Notes under the pieces: generated by a model | The model's database searches: none | Seen by the model: the letters and a program-made list of their open reading frames with translations, nothing else | What the model was told of the DNA's origin: nothing | Origin: an uncultured Clostridium sp. | Lineage (GTDB): Bacteria > Bacillota > Clostridia > Lachnospirales > Lachnospiraceae | NCBI GenBank assembly: GCA_900539185.1 | Contig: UQBG01000009.1 | Span: forward strand, 48,750 to 112,749 | Direction of reading: 5' to 3' | Length of the DNA stretch: 64,000 nt | Part shown: positions 43,124-52,200 of the stretch, piece after piece | Layout: every line of letters begins with the position of its first letter | Numbering within the stretch: the first letter of the stretch is position 1 | Translations under genes and position numbers: made by a program

Positions 43124-44539
43124 CTATAGGTCTTCCGGCTCTATCGTCAGGAGCTGCTCCTTATCGATTGCTCCACATGCTACCAGCCGATTCGCCTGCC
43201 GTTCTATCACACCGCTTAAATAGTTCCGAATATCTCTGGCATTGCCAAAGTTCTTATCCTTTTTATCGACCATATCCCGAAGGACTTCTCTCAACCGTTT
43301 TTCTCCACCGGCTCCCAGATGATAGTCCTGCTCCCGGCTCATATAGCTGAATATCCGATACAGCTCTTCTTCATTATAATCCGGAAAATATATCGTCTTA
43401 TTAAATCGTGACTTCAGACCGGGATTCGCATCGATAAATTCATCCATCAGATCCGGGTAGCCTGCTACGATCACAATCAGATCATCCCGATAGTCCTCCA
43501 TGCACTTATTCAACGTATCGATCGCTTCCTGTCCAAAGTCTCCCTCCGGCCCATGATTGCTCAAAGCATACGCCTCATCTATAAACAGGACGCCGCCCTT
43601 TGCCTTATCGACGACCTGCTTCACCTTCAGTGCCGTCTGTCCCATATATCCGGCTACCATACCGGATCGGTCCACCTCTACCAGATGTCCCTTTGACAAA
43701 ACACCCAGTGCACAGTACATCCGCGACAATAACCGTGCCACGGTAGTCTTACCGGTTCCCGGATTCCCTGCAAATACAAAATGTCTGGCCACACTGGCTT
43801 CCTTTAGTCCGTTCTGTGCCCGCATCTCATTGATACGCAGCAGATTCACGATATTTTTGACTTCCTTCTTCACGCTATCCAGACCGGTCAGATCATTCAG
43901 TTCGTTCATCAGCGTATCCAGATCATATCCCTCCGGAGATGCCTCTGTGATCGTTCCTACAAACGGGATCTCTTCTTCCGTATTCTCAGACACCTCTTTG
44001 GTCTTATATGGAATGCTGTCCGGAACCTCCTGACGATCCTCTCCGAAATGCTTATAGGAGTTGATCTGACTCTCCAGCATCAGTAGATATCGAGTCAGAC
44101 TCCGAATCTCCTTATCCTCCACCCGGCGGTTACAGGCGATAAAGTCTCGCCCCAGCTCCTGAAAGGTATAGTAGTATAAGTTCCGAATATCATAGTACTT
44201 TGCCTGATAAATAACATTCGGAATATTCTTATCCTTCAGGAAATAATGAAGTGACAATGGCGGCCGGCTCAAAAAGTCTTTATCTGCGATCCGATGTCTG
44301 CGTATACAGTCTACAATCGTGGAATCGTCAAACTCATACTCCAGCAGCTTATTAATATACCGAACCTCTTCCTTCTGAATCAGCCCGTCTGCGATAGCCA
44401 GATAACAGAAGAAATCCAACAGATCCATTCTCAGTTGTTCTACTGCACTGAAATTTCCCTCCAGAAGGATGCCGTTTGCATCCATTTCTCGGGCAATCTT
44501 CTTACATGTGCGAAATAGTGTAAGACTCTCCTGCTCCAT
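43124..44539 (-). CDS. CbbX/SpoVK-like AAA+ ATPase with TerB-like N-terminal domain
   Basis: A 471-residue protein. The first about 150 residues are helical with an EXF-type TerB-like segment (DLLDFFCYLAIADGLIQKEEV). The AAA+ core follows: Walker A GNPGTGKTTVARLL at about 257-270, Walker B VLFIDEAYAL, the AGYPDLMDEFI block and a C-terminal FGNARDIRNYL (arginine sensor). This is the SpoVK/CbbX/EccA group. In ESX secretion EccA belongs to this group, and a T7SS locus lies 2 kb away, but it may equally belong with gdpP. The ATG at 44539 has GGGGAG seven bases upstream; eight in-frame codons precede it. Confidence 0.85.
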   Translation of the reverse strand: MEQESLTLFRTCKKIAREMDANGILLEGNFSAVEQLRMDLLDFFCYLAIADGLIQKEEVRYINKLLEYEFDDSTIVDCIRRHRIADKDFLSRPPLSLHYFLKDKNIPNVIYQAKYYDIRNLYYYTFQELGRDFIACNRRVEDKEIRSLTRYLLMLESQINSYKHFGEDRQEVPDSIPYKTKEVSENTEEEIPFVGTITEASPEGYDLDTLMNELNDLTGLDSVKKEVKNIVNLLRINEMRAQNGLKEASVARHFVFAGNPGTGKTTVARLLSRMYCALGVLSKGHLVEVDRSGMVAGYMGQTALKVKQVVDKAKGGVLFIDEAYALSNHGPEGDFGQEAIDTLNKCMEDYRDDLIVIVAGYPDLMDEFIDANPGLKSRFNKTIYFPDYNEEELYRIFSYMSREQDYHLGAGGEKRLREVLRDMVDKKDKNFGNARDIRNYLSGVIERQANRLVACGAIDKEQLLTIEPEDL

Positions 44540-44682
44540 ATGTCCTCTCCCCATTGTGTTCATTTATATGCTGTGCATACATTCCATATAACTATACTAC
44601 TTTTCGGAAGAAATCGCAATGAGGATGTGCCCGGAAGGAGAGAAGAATATGTACGGAGAATATGTACCTTATCCACTAAAAG

Positions 44683-44732
44683 AAAAAAGACTGCACACTT
44701 ACGATTTTTCAATCGTCAACGTCACAGTCTCT
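44683..44732 (-). terminator. terminator after the rnlAB-like operon
   Basis: A long stem from GACTG...CAGTC (44689-44705 with 44712-44729, interrupted by bulges) followed on the minus strand by TTTTTT. It lies just behind the antitoxin stop at 44736. Confidence 0.75.
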
Positions 44733-44735
44733 TAA

Positions 44736-45083
44736 CTAATTCAAAATTCTTCTCTTTTGTGTATCCGTTAAGAACGAATTGTTTACAATATCTTTTCTTT
44801 GTTGCAAAAAAGCATTTGCGGTTTTTTCTATATCTTTGGATACCCTTATATAATTATTAGAATTTAGAACAATTTTTCCGTTATCGTCAACATCAAATTC
44901 TACAAAACGATACTCGTCTAATCCCGACTTTAATGCCAAATCCACAAGTGCCTTTTTCCCTTTAATGCACGAAGGTAAGACCAATTCGGATAAATATGTG
45001 CTCAATCGTATTTCATAATCAAGTATCGTTACGATTCCAAGATATTTTGAATTCACTATTGAATGAAACAAATACTTCTCCAT
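44736..45083 (-). CDS. RnlB-family antitoxin
   Basis: A 115-residue protein (ATG at 45083, with AAGGGAG nine bases upstream; three in-frame codons precede). Residues 35-75 (SCIKGKKALVDLALKSGLDEYRFVEFDVDDNGKIVL, given here in parts: KGKKALVDLALKSG, DEYRFVEFDV and GKIVL) follow the pattern of E. coli RnlB, in which a helix leads into RF-hydrophobic-E-x-strand. In E. coli RnlB binds and neutralises RnlA. The gene follows the toxin fusion by 30 bases to the assigned start, the same toxin-then-antitoxin order as rnlAB. The neighbouring toxin and position support the call more than the sequence alone. Confidence 0.75.
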   Translation of the reverse strand: MEKYLFHSIVNSKYLGIVTILDYEIRLSTYLSELVLPSCIKGKKALVDLALKSGLDEYRFVEFDVDDNGKIVLNSNNYIRVSKDIEKTANAFLQQRKDIVNNSFLTDTQKRRILN

Positions 45084-45113
45084 ACAGGTCATCTCCCTTT
45101 TCCCAAAATAAAA

Positions 45114-46610
45114 CTAAAACAATATATAATATTTATCGATCAATGTCAATCCTTTCATTAAATATTCTCTTGCTATTTCTATTGATGTTATCACCGCTGT
45201 ATCATAATCATCTGCCGACCAATGTGAGTATGGATGCCTTACTTCATGATATGCATTATACAAGTCATTCAAAAATATCTGTTGGTGATTGTCTAATACC
45301 GAAACCTTTTTTGAATTACACTCATATCGTCCATCCGCGTTTTTCTTAAAATATCCAAAATTATTTTTTCCATTCACGTCACATGTATTTAGACCAACTT
45401 TACCTCCTAATATCCTATGTAAATAATACTCATATGCCCTAAAAACAGGAGTAATTAACGATGTATAATCTGGCATGTACCCTACTACCATAGTATTATA
45501 CACTGCAGAAAGTAAATTATTATAATGTTTTTCACCTCTTTTTCCACTATAGTGTGGTAATAGTTGTTCGAATTTCATCTCAACTTCTTCTTGTGTCAAT
45601 GTCAGAACATGAAAGTGATTTAAAGTTTCAATTACGGTTTGTTCGTTGTTCATTGACTCTACTGCTAAGGAAATAATCTTTTGAAAAAGCACCGACTGCT
45701 TTCCCTGTACATAAGAATTGCAATTTGAATAGCAGTTAATTACAACTTTATTTTTAGAATCTGTTACCACTATACGTTGACGGTTTCCAATTAAGCTTGT
45801 GTCTACCTTAATTATTTCACATTGTTCCTCTGTTAACTCACCGTTTTCCTCATTTATACAATCTACTATCTTTTTCCATTCATCTCCTGAAAATCCCACA
45901 AAATATATAGACCCATCATTATATGTCTTATAACCTTTTTCTAAAAGGGAATTTCGAGCCAGTTTATCTGCCGCTTCATTATATACTATTCCAGAATGTG
46001 CTGGAACCTTACAAAATTCAATACTAACAAATGAACTCTTCTCTTTTATAAAAGAAACATATTGACGTACAATGGGTTTTTTTGCTTTCCATGAACCATT
46101 TACCCATTTTCCAATTCCTTCATAATCATAATATATCTTTATTTTAGACTTTTTATATGCTATTGCCCATTTAACAGCTTCCTTTACACCTTCTAACTCA
46201 GCAGCAACATTTTTCAATTCAAGAAAATCCTCATTTAACTGTTTTATAAACGCCTTATATAAATGAGTCTGTATTCCCTCAGAGTCAATGATAATTACTC
46301 CAAATCCCGACTTTTCCTCAGATGAACTATAGCTTCCGTCAACAAAGGCAATTACCTCCGTCTCTTCCAGCCCCCGTAATTCCTCTTCCACCTGATTGTT
46401 AATCTGCTTAACTAAACCACTTTCTGAATTAATCTGTTTACCAATTAATTCCTCCCCCTCAGCCATATATTTTTCGGCCTCTACCATACTTTCAAACGAC
46501 CTATATCTAGCCCCCGAAAATCCTTTTACCTGTATTTCACACTCAGCCCATGTTTCATATATCCCTGTTCTCTTCCCACATTTAACTGCATAATATTTTT
46601 TCTTTTCCAT
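45114..46610 (-). CDS. viroplasmin-like/RNase HI/RnlA-type HEPN toxin fusion
   Basis: A 498-residue protein in three parts. Residues 3-49: viroplasmin-like domain (YYAVKCGKRTGIYETWAEC, SFESMVEAEKYM), the usual N-terminal part of some RNases H. Residues 85-222: RNase HI domain with all catalytic residues, D91 (FVDGSY), E138, D162 (IYYDYEG), H205 and D215 (NEAADKLAR). Residues 235-498: RnlA-like region ending in a HEPN motif, RHPYSH, R458-x4-H463, with a further conserved glutamate near E394. In E. coli RnlA (RNase LS) has the same R-x4-H site and is activated by separate RNase HI. The ATG at 46610 has GGGGAG ten bases upstream; six in-frame codons precede it. The locus is AT-rich and has its own promoter. 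Confidence 0.88.
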   Translation of the reverse strand: MEKKKYYAVKCGKRTGIYETWAECEIQVKGFSGARYRSFESMVEAEKYMAEGEELIGKQINSESGLVKQINNQVEEELRGLEETEVIAFVDGSYSSSEEKSGFGVIIIDSEGIQTHLYKAFIKQLNEDFLELKNVAAELEGVKEAVKWAIAYKKSKIKIYYDYEGIGKWVNGSWKAKKPIVRQYVSFIKEKSSFVSIEFCKVPAHSGIVYNEAADKLARNSLLEKGYKTYNDGSIYFVGFSGDEWKKIVDCINEENGELTEEQCEIIKVDTSLIGNRQRIVVTDSKNKVVINCYSNCNSYVQGKQSVLFQKIISLAVESMNNEQTVIETLNHFHVLTLTQEEVEMKFEQLLPHYSGKRGEKHYNNLLSAVYNTMVVGYMPDYTSLITPVFRAYEYYLHRILGGKVGLNTCDVNGKNNFGYFKKNADGRYECNSKKVSVLDNHQQIFLNDLYNAYHEVRHPYSHWSADDYDTAVITSIEIAREYLMKGLTLIDKYYILF

Positions 46611-46654
46611 AAACTCATCGCTCCCCATTTGTTTGTTATTTGATTTATATAATG

Positions 46655-46683
46655 ATAATACTATATCAATTATGTATAGTCAA
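46655..46683 (-). promoter_or_regulatory. promoter of the rnlA-fusion/rnlB operon
   Basis: TTGACT (46678-46683), 17 bases, TATTAT (46655-46660) on the minus strand, in a very AT-rich gap of about 90 bases between the EsaB gene and the toxin start. Confidence 0.6.
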
Positions 46684-46704
46684 TATTTTTTATTTTACTT
46701 TTTG

Positions 46705-46959
46705 TTATATCAACATCAACCTCGAACCATTATGAATTCCCAGTTCCTCTACTCTCAGGTTCATGTTATATACGATATTTGCCTCCCGATCACAAAGAAC
46801 CGTTCCTTCCAAAGCCCTGTAACTCCCCTCTGCCAGATCTGTAATCAGTTTCGACAGCACCCCTATAACCTCATATAATCTACTTTCCAACGGTATATAA
46901 ACGTCATAAGCTTTTCCTGCTGCCGGTACCAGAACTTCTACCAATACTTTCTTGCCCAT
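46705..46959 (-). CDS. EsaB/YukD-like ubiquitin-fold protein
   Basis: An 84-residue protein with the ubiquitin-like pattern of YukD/EsaB: a first strand VLVEVLVPAAGKAYDVYIP, a helix VIGVLSKLITDLAEG, and the final strands LRVEELGIHNGSRLMLI. In T7SSb, YukD/EsaB is a cytosolic regulator or component of the secretion machinery. It lies 14 bases downstream of lipase 1 and is the last gene of the T7SS operon before the toxin-antitoxin operon. Confidence 0.88.
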   Translation of the reverse strand: MGKKVLVEVLVPAAGKAYDVYIPLESRLYEVIGVLSKLITDLAEGSYRALEGTVLCDREANIVYNMNLRVEELGIHNGSRLMLI

Positions 46960-46973
46960 CTAAACTCCACCAC

Positions 46974-48527
46974 CTATTCCATCAACAGCGAATTTTCTAC
47001 CGCATCAAATTCTTCTGCAGTTGTATTCATCCACTCTGTACATTTTCTCAGTTGTTTTATTGCATAATTTGTAAAATTCTCTTTTTGAAAAGTGCAGACA
47101 TCTCCATCTAATCGTTTCAGTCTGTCGATAACTGCCTCTAGACGATCCGCATATCCCCGCATTTTATTCGTATCAATCACGATCTGTCCACCACATACAA
47201 TCTGTCGTCCTCTGCACTGCCAAATATTCATTCCCAATCTATCATTAACAAAGGCGGCAAATGTCTCCAGCATCAGATATATAACCTCTCTATATTGCAC
47301 TGCCAGCTTTTCTGTTACTATTAAAATCGACTCTAGCACCCATTCGATTACATCTGTATACAGTTCCAGCTTAGGTCCTATCAGAACAAGTGCTAAGGCA
47401 AGTAATGAAACCCAAATTGCCACAGGTAACATACATGGATTCGAAATTAATATCATCAACGCTTCAAAATACGCTCTTCTTCCCTCCGGTGTCTGAAAAA
47501 ATGTTTCTATTATCTCCGGTCCTCCCACCAACAGGAATCCCCACACCTCTTCCGGCGTCGCACACTTTCGCTCTCCTACACCGGTTCTTTTCTCTACGGT
47601 TGCAAATTCTACAATAAACATAAGTGCTATTGTACAGTCTTCGTATTCTTCATCCGGGAGTTGCTTTAGATTCTCTGATAATCTTCGTCCATACTCGGAA
47701 AAATACCGCTCCTCTGCCGAAATAATATTGCCATCTGCATCCCGGCTCCAGTTTATACCATCTTCATCCAGCATACCTCTAAGATCATGGCAATCTACTA
47801 TATTAGTTGGCCACAAGGAAAAATCTGTTTCAACAAAATAGGTATGTTCCCTTGGAATAATAACCCATCCCTGATCATGTACCGGATCGCTATCCCCACA
47901 GATAGAGTACATCTTCTCACATTGTTCATCAAAAAATTCTTGTCCCTTTTCCTGTATTATGGCATCTACTCCCCGCTCAGACATTCCCTGTCCATCATAT
48001 GATAAGCACAGATCAATCTGATCTGCATATTTGGAATGTAATGTAACATACTGTGCCTCATTTCCTCCCTTTGAATGTCCCGTCACTATAATCTTTCCAC
48101 CATAATCTCCGTATTTCTCGTATATATAATCAAAATACTTAACCGCTTCCTCCTGCATAACCGAGTTTTCATTTACCAAGGCCTCTCCATCATCTATCCA
48201 CTGTCCATCCCGCGTGCCACAGAAGCATACATAGATATCATTCGTCTCCGGATCGCGGAATGTACAGGCTGTGATATACTCATTATTTATATATGGTGCA
48301 TCCGGTTGACTAACGGAACTCTGATCCAACAGTTCCATGTTGGCTATCCGTGGATTATTATCCGTTATTGCTTTTACAGACTGGCAATATTCATCTGTTG
48401 AACCATCAACAATCGTAGCTAATGTTTGATTATTATATTTTTTATCCTTTTGATCAGTATATACATAAACATCCAGCACTGCTGCGATATCCATCTCCTG
48501 CTCCGATACTTCCTGTCCTTCTTTCAT
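46974..48527 (-). CDS. T7SS-associated lipase-like protein 1 with C-terminal WXG/LXG-like region
   Basis: A 517-residue protein. The N-terminal domain (about 1-290) is an alpha/beta-hydrolase of the Mbeg1/DUF2974 type: nucleophile S152 in GHSKGG, with CGTRDGQWIDD before it and DSDPVHDQG and CHDLRG as acid and base candidates. Two hydrophobic helices lie at about 360-395, then residues 440-517 form the C-terminal region VIDTNKMRGYADRLEAVIDRLK...WMNTTAEEFDAVENSL seen also in the two other lipases. AAAGGAGG precedes the ATG. The preceding lipoprotein gene is 15 bases away. This order (lipase first, targeting helices last) resembles S. aureus TslA. Confidence 0.85.
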   Translation of the reverse strand: MKEGQEVSEQEMDIAAVLDVYVYTDQKDKKYNNQTLATIVDGSTDEYCQSVKAITDNNPRIANMELLDQSSVSQPDAPYINNEYITACTFRDPETNDIYVCFCGTRDGQWIDDGEALVNENSVMQEEAVKYFDYIYEKYGDYGGKIIVTGHSKGGNEAQYVTLHSKYADQIDLCLSYDGQGMSERGVDAIIQEKGQEFFDEQCEKMYSICGDSDPVHDQGWVIIPREHTYFVETDFSLWPTNIVDCHDLRGMLDEDGINWSRDADGNIISAEERYFSEYGRRLSENLKQLPDEEYEDCTIALMFIVEFATVEKRTGVGERKCATPEEVWGFLLVGGPEIIETFFQTPEGRRAYFEALMILISNPCMLPVAIWVSLLALALVLIGPKLELYTDVIEWVLESILIVTEKLAVQYREVIYLMLETFAAFVNDRLGMNIWQCRGRQIVCGGQIVIDTNKMRGYADRLEAVIDRLKRLDGDVCTFQKENFTNYAIKQLRKCTEWMNTTAEEFDAVENSLLME

Positions 48528-48542
48528 CTGATAAACCCTCCT

Positions 48543-49253
48543 TTAGTTTTCCTTCCATACCACAGAGGAAAATCCCGTTGTATCCTCCATCTTAAACTGG
48601 ATATGGCAGCTTGCAGATTCACTTATTATATACTGTCCATCTATAAGCTCTCCATTTTGTAATTCTTCAAAATGACCTTCTCCGTTGTCAAAGTAGACTC
48701 GTCCATCTGTACAGCAGATTCCTTTCTCCACAAATGCTTCCTCCAGCTTCTTTTCTAATTCTTCTTGTTCCGCCTCACTATTACACTGCCGACTCGTGAT
48801 CGCATAAAATCCAATATCAGAACTTGGTAGACTAATATATTCTTCAAATGTCATATCACCGGATGCCCCCTCCGGCATTGCTGTACTATTTCCACTGTAC
48901 CCTATAACCACATCTGCTCCTGTCACCTCTTCTATTGTCTCCTGTAGTAATGTCCCAGTCTCTTCTCTATATTTAACTCCCATAAAACCATCCGTTATTA
49001 CCTGTTTCCCATTTACCCATTTGTTTTGCACCCAAAACGGTGTATCCGGATAGTCCTCTGCAACCAAATAAATCACCAACCCGTCTGTCGCTACCATTCC
49101 ACTTCTGGCTCCATGATAAGTAAAGGTTTCCCCATACTTCTTCTCCAGCGTATTGATCGTTCTCTGTATTCTGGCATTTGTACAGCCTGTAAGTCCCAGA
49201 ATAATAGCACAGACTCCTATTCCAACTAATAGTTTTTTATAGATTTTACTCAT
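48543..49253 (-). CDS. lipoprotein 1, candidate immunity partner of lipase 1
   Basis: A 236-residue lipoprotein. The signal peptide LLVGIGVCAIILGLTGC ends in an LTGC lipobox. After it comes IQRTINTLEKKYGETFTYHG, a pattern (helix, then K-Y-G-E-x-F) also seen in the other two lipoproteins of this locus and reminiscent of DUF4467-type TilA immunity lipoproteins. ATG at 49253 is chosen because GGAGG lies six bases before; the frame starts two codons earlier. Overlaps the end of essC by eight bases, so it is translationally coupled to essC and then to lipase 1. Confidence 0.8.
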   Translation of the reverse strand: MSKIYKKLLVGIGVCAIILGLTGCTNARIQRTINTLEKKYGETFTYHGARSGMVATDGLVIYLVAEDYPDTPFWVQNKWVNGKQVITDGFMGVKYREETGTLLQETIEEVTGADVVIGYSGNSTAMPEGASGDMTFEEYISLPSSDIGFYAITSRQCNSEAEQEELEKKLEEAFVEKGICCTDGRVYFDNGEGHFEELQNGELIDGQYIISESASCHIQFKMEDTTGFSSVVWKEN

Positions 49254-52200
49254 CGTCATCCTCCCCTGATCCAGAACGTAATACCTTAATCTTAGTTACT
49301 TTTCCTTTCTTAAATACATATCCATATCCTTTTCCGATCATTTCCCGCATCTCACTCGTCTGCTTTGTCGCCTTTAGTGTATACTGGTCTGTCACACCTG
49401 CTCCAATCCAGATTCCGTCCGTTTGTGACACCTTACTCTTAAACCACGGTTCCATCGTCATCGTTCCCAGAGTCTTACTTTGTTCCATAAGGATGATATG
49501 CATTCCATATTTTGCTTCTCCCTTTTCCAGAATAAGATTCAGTTTTGTCACATTTGTTTCTGACAACTGCTGTCTTATCTTTAACAAAGAACTAATTATA
49601 ATCAACTGTGGTTCAAATATCGGTGGCTCTTCATTTGCCTCCAAGGAATCTTTATATGCATTATTTCTATACAATGTCATATCAAACAGTTCCTCTATCA
49701 TGTCATCAAGCTGCTTTTTAGAATTTGCCTTTTTAAGTCTAACTACCTTGGCTGTTATGGTATTCTCCCCATCCAGTATATATCCATTCACATGCAGGCA
49801 ATGCTCTACCATAGATGTAAAATCATCGGCAAATTCCTGATATCTATCATCGGCCGATGCCACCATGGATATATACGCCGCACCAAACGGATATCTGCTT
49901 ATGTTCAGTGAATTTGTCTCTACACCGACCGGTATATTCTGATACTCATCAGCTACTATATACTCCTGCAAAAATTCTTCGTTTACCAGTTCCGGCAGAA
50001 CCGCAACCTTAGGTGCCTTTGTTCCATGCCAGCTTTTAGCCTGCTGCTCCACATACTGCTGTATAAATGAATAGGGTACTCCCTCATCGGTCAAACTTGC
50101 TATTTGGAATTCATACAGCATATCCAGCCTTACCAGACCTCTGCCCTTGTACTTTGCCGGGAACAGTCCTTCTGTCTTACCAACAATAGATGAATACTCG
50201 GCCTCATCATTTAACTGCAGTGTAAAAAGTTGTTTAAAGTTCTGAACCATACGGAATCTTACACCACTTGTACTTACAGAGGTTATCACAAAATATATAC
50301 CATATTTTACGCCCTCCCTGGATAAAAAAGCCACAGCCTCCTCAAGCTCCTCATATTCCTCCGTAAATGCAGTATAATTATTTATAACTACTACTATTTG
50401 TGCCAAGTCATTTCCGGCTCCTATATATGCCTGATAGTCTCCTCCGTAGTCTGCAAACAGCTTCTTTCGATCTCTCAGTGCTTTATACAGCATTTTCATA
50501 AGATTGGTAATCTTTTCCTTTTCATATGACAGCATAACATCCCCTACTTGTGGTGCTTTAGAAAATGCCCTGAGTGTCTCGGCCGCAAAGTCCATAATGT
50601 ATATTGCCACTTCCTCTGCCGTATGCTCAGCAATCAATGAATATAAAAATGCATTTAAAAACGTGGTCTTTCCACAACCGGCAGAGCCATATATAATGAC
50701 ATTTCCCTCCTGCGACACCGGTACACGGAACAGACATTGTCTCTGATGCACAGGATCATCGTACTCCCCTACTACAGGATTTAACTCATATCGCTTTGAG
50801 GTTGCCTTGTACTTTTCCTTAATATCCTCTATTAAGATTATCGCCGGTATCGGCTCTAACCAAAGCGGTCGGATTTTTATGTTTTCCTCCATTGCGATCT
50901 GGCATAGATATTCCGTTATCGCATCTAACTGCTTCTGCTTACTGGTATTTCCTGCTCCCCGGTTATCAATCTTCCCCTCCTTCACAGTATGACCATTCTT
51001 ATCTACTATAACGACACTATTATCCTTCGCTATAATTGCCCGATCGGACGGATAGTACGGAGCTCCTGCCCAAGCAGACTGTCCAAGCTCAAAGAGTTCA
51101 TTATATCCCACCTGAAGATAGAATCTTCCGGTTGTAGTCAGTTCGGCTGCTTCCGGCCGCTTTAACATATCCATACTATCCGCTCGATCCTGTACCTTAA
51201 GGCACACCCGGAACTTACTATTACTCCAGATCTGATCATCTACTACCCCACTCGGCTTCTGTGTTGCCAAAATAAGATGAACACCCAGACTTCGACCGAT
51301 TCTTGCTGCACTTACTAACTGCGCCATAAACTCCTTCTGTTGCGTTTTCAGCTCTGCGAACTCATCCGATATAATAAACAGGTGCTGCAGCGGTTCCTCC
51401 ACCGTTCCATCACGATACAACTTCTGGTACTTATATATATCGATATTACTTACATTTATCTTTTTACTAACCTCTGCAAAGATTGCCTGTCTCCGTTTTA
51501 ACTCACTTTCTATAGATATTAATGACCGTTTGATCGCTGAACCATCCAGATTTGTAATGATTCCTGCAGTATGCGGAAGTCTTTCAAATGACTTTGCCAT
51601 ACCACCACCCTTATAATCTATAAGTATAAATGCCACTTCATTGGGATGGTAACTAACTGCCAACGATAATATATATGTAATGATAAACTCTGACTTTCCC
51701 GATCCCGTCATACCGGCCACCAAACCATGCGGTCCATGAAATTTCTCGTGCAAATCCAAGGTAAATATATCTCCCAATGTATTTACTCCGATCGGTGCTG
51801 CCAATGATTTTGTCGGATCGTTTTCTTTCCATCTGCTCAATGCATTCAGATGCTCAACTCGCCCTACCTCAAACATCTCCATAAAAGAAATACTCTGCGG
51901 GAGCTTTTCCTCATCCGACAGAATATCCAGTTGAACATTCGCAAGCTGAACCGCCATACGGTATGGATCCTGATCCAGCCGGATATCCGGAATAAATTCA
52001 ACAGACTGTCCGGTTATATCATTTTTATCAAACAACCGTCCAACGCTTCCATTCAGTTCTACCACCATAGATGATTCCTTTGGAAGACTCTTTAAATCCC
52101 CATATGCGGTCACAATACTAAAATGGATATTTTGCTTTTGTGATAAGATCTCTTTTAAGACTTCTGCTCTTTCTGCCAACTCTTTGCTCATCGAGAATAT

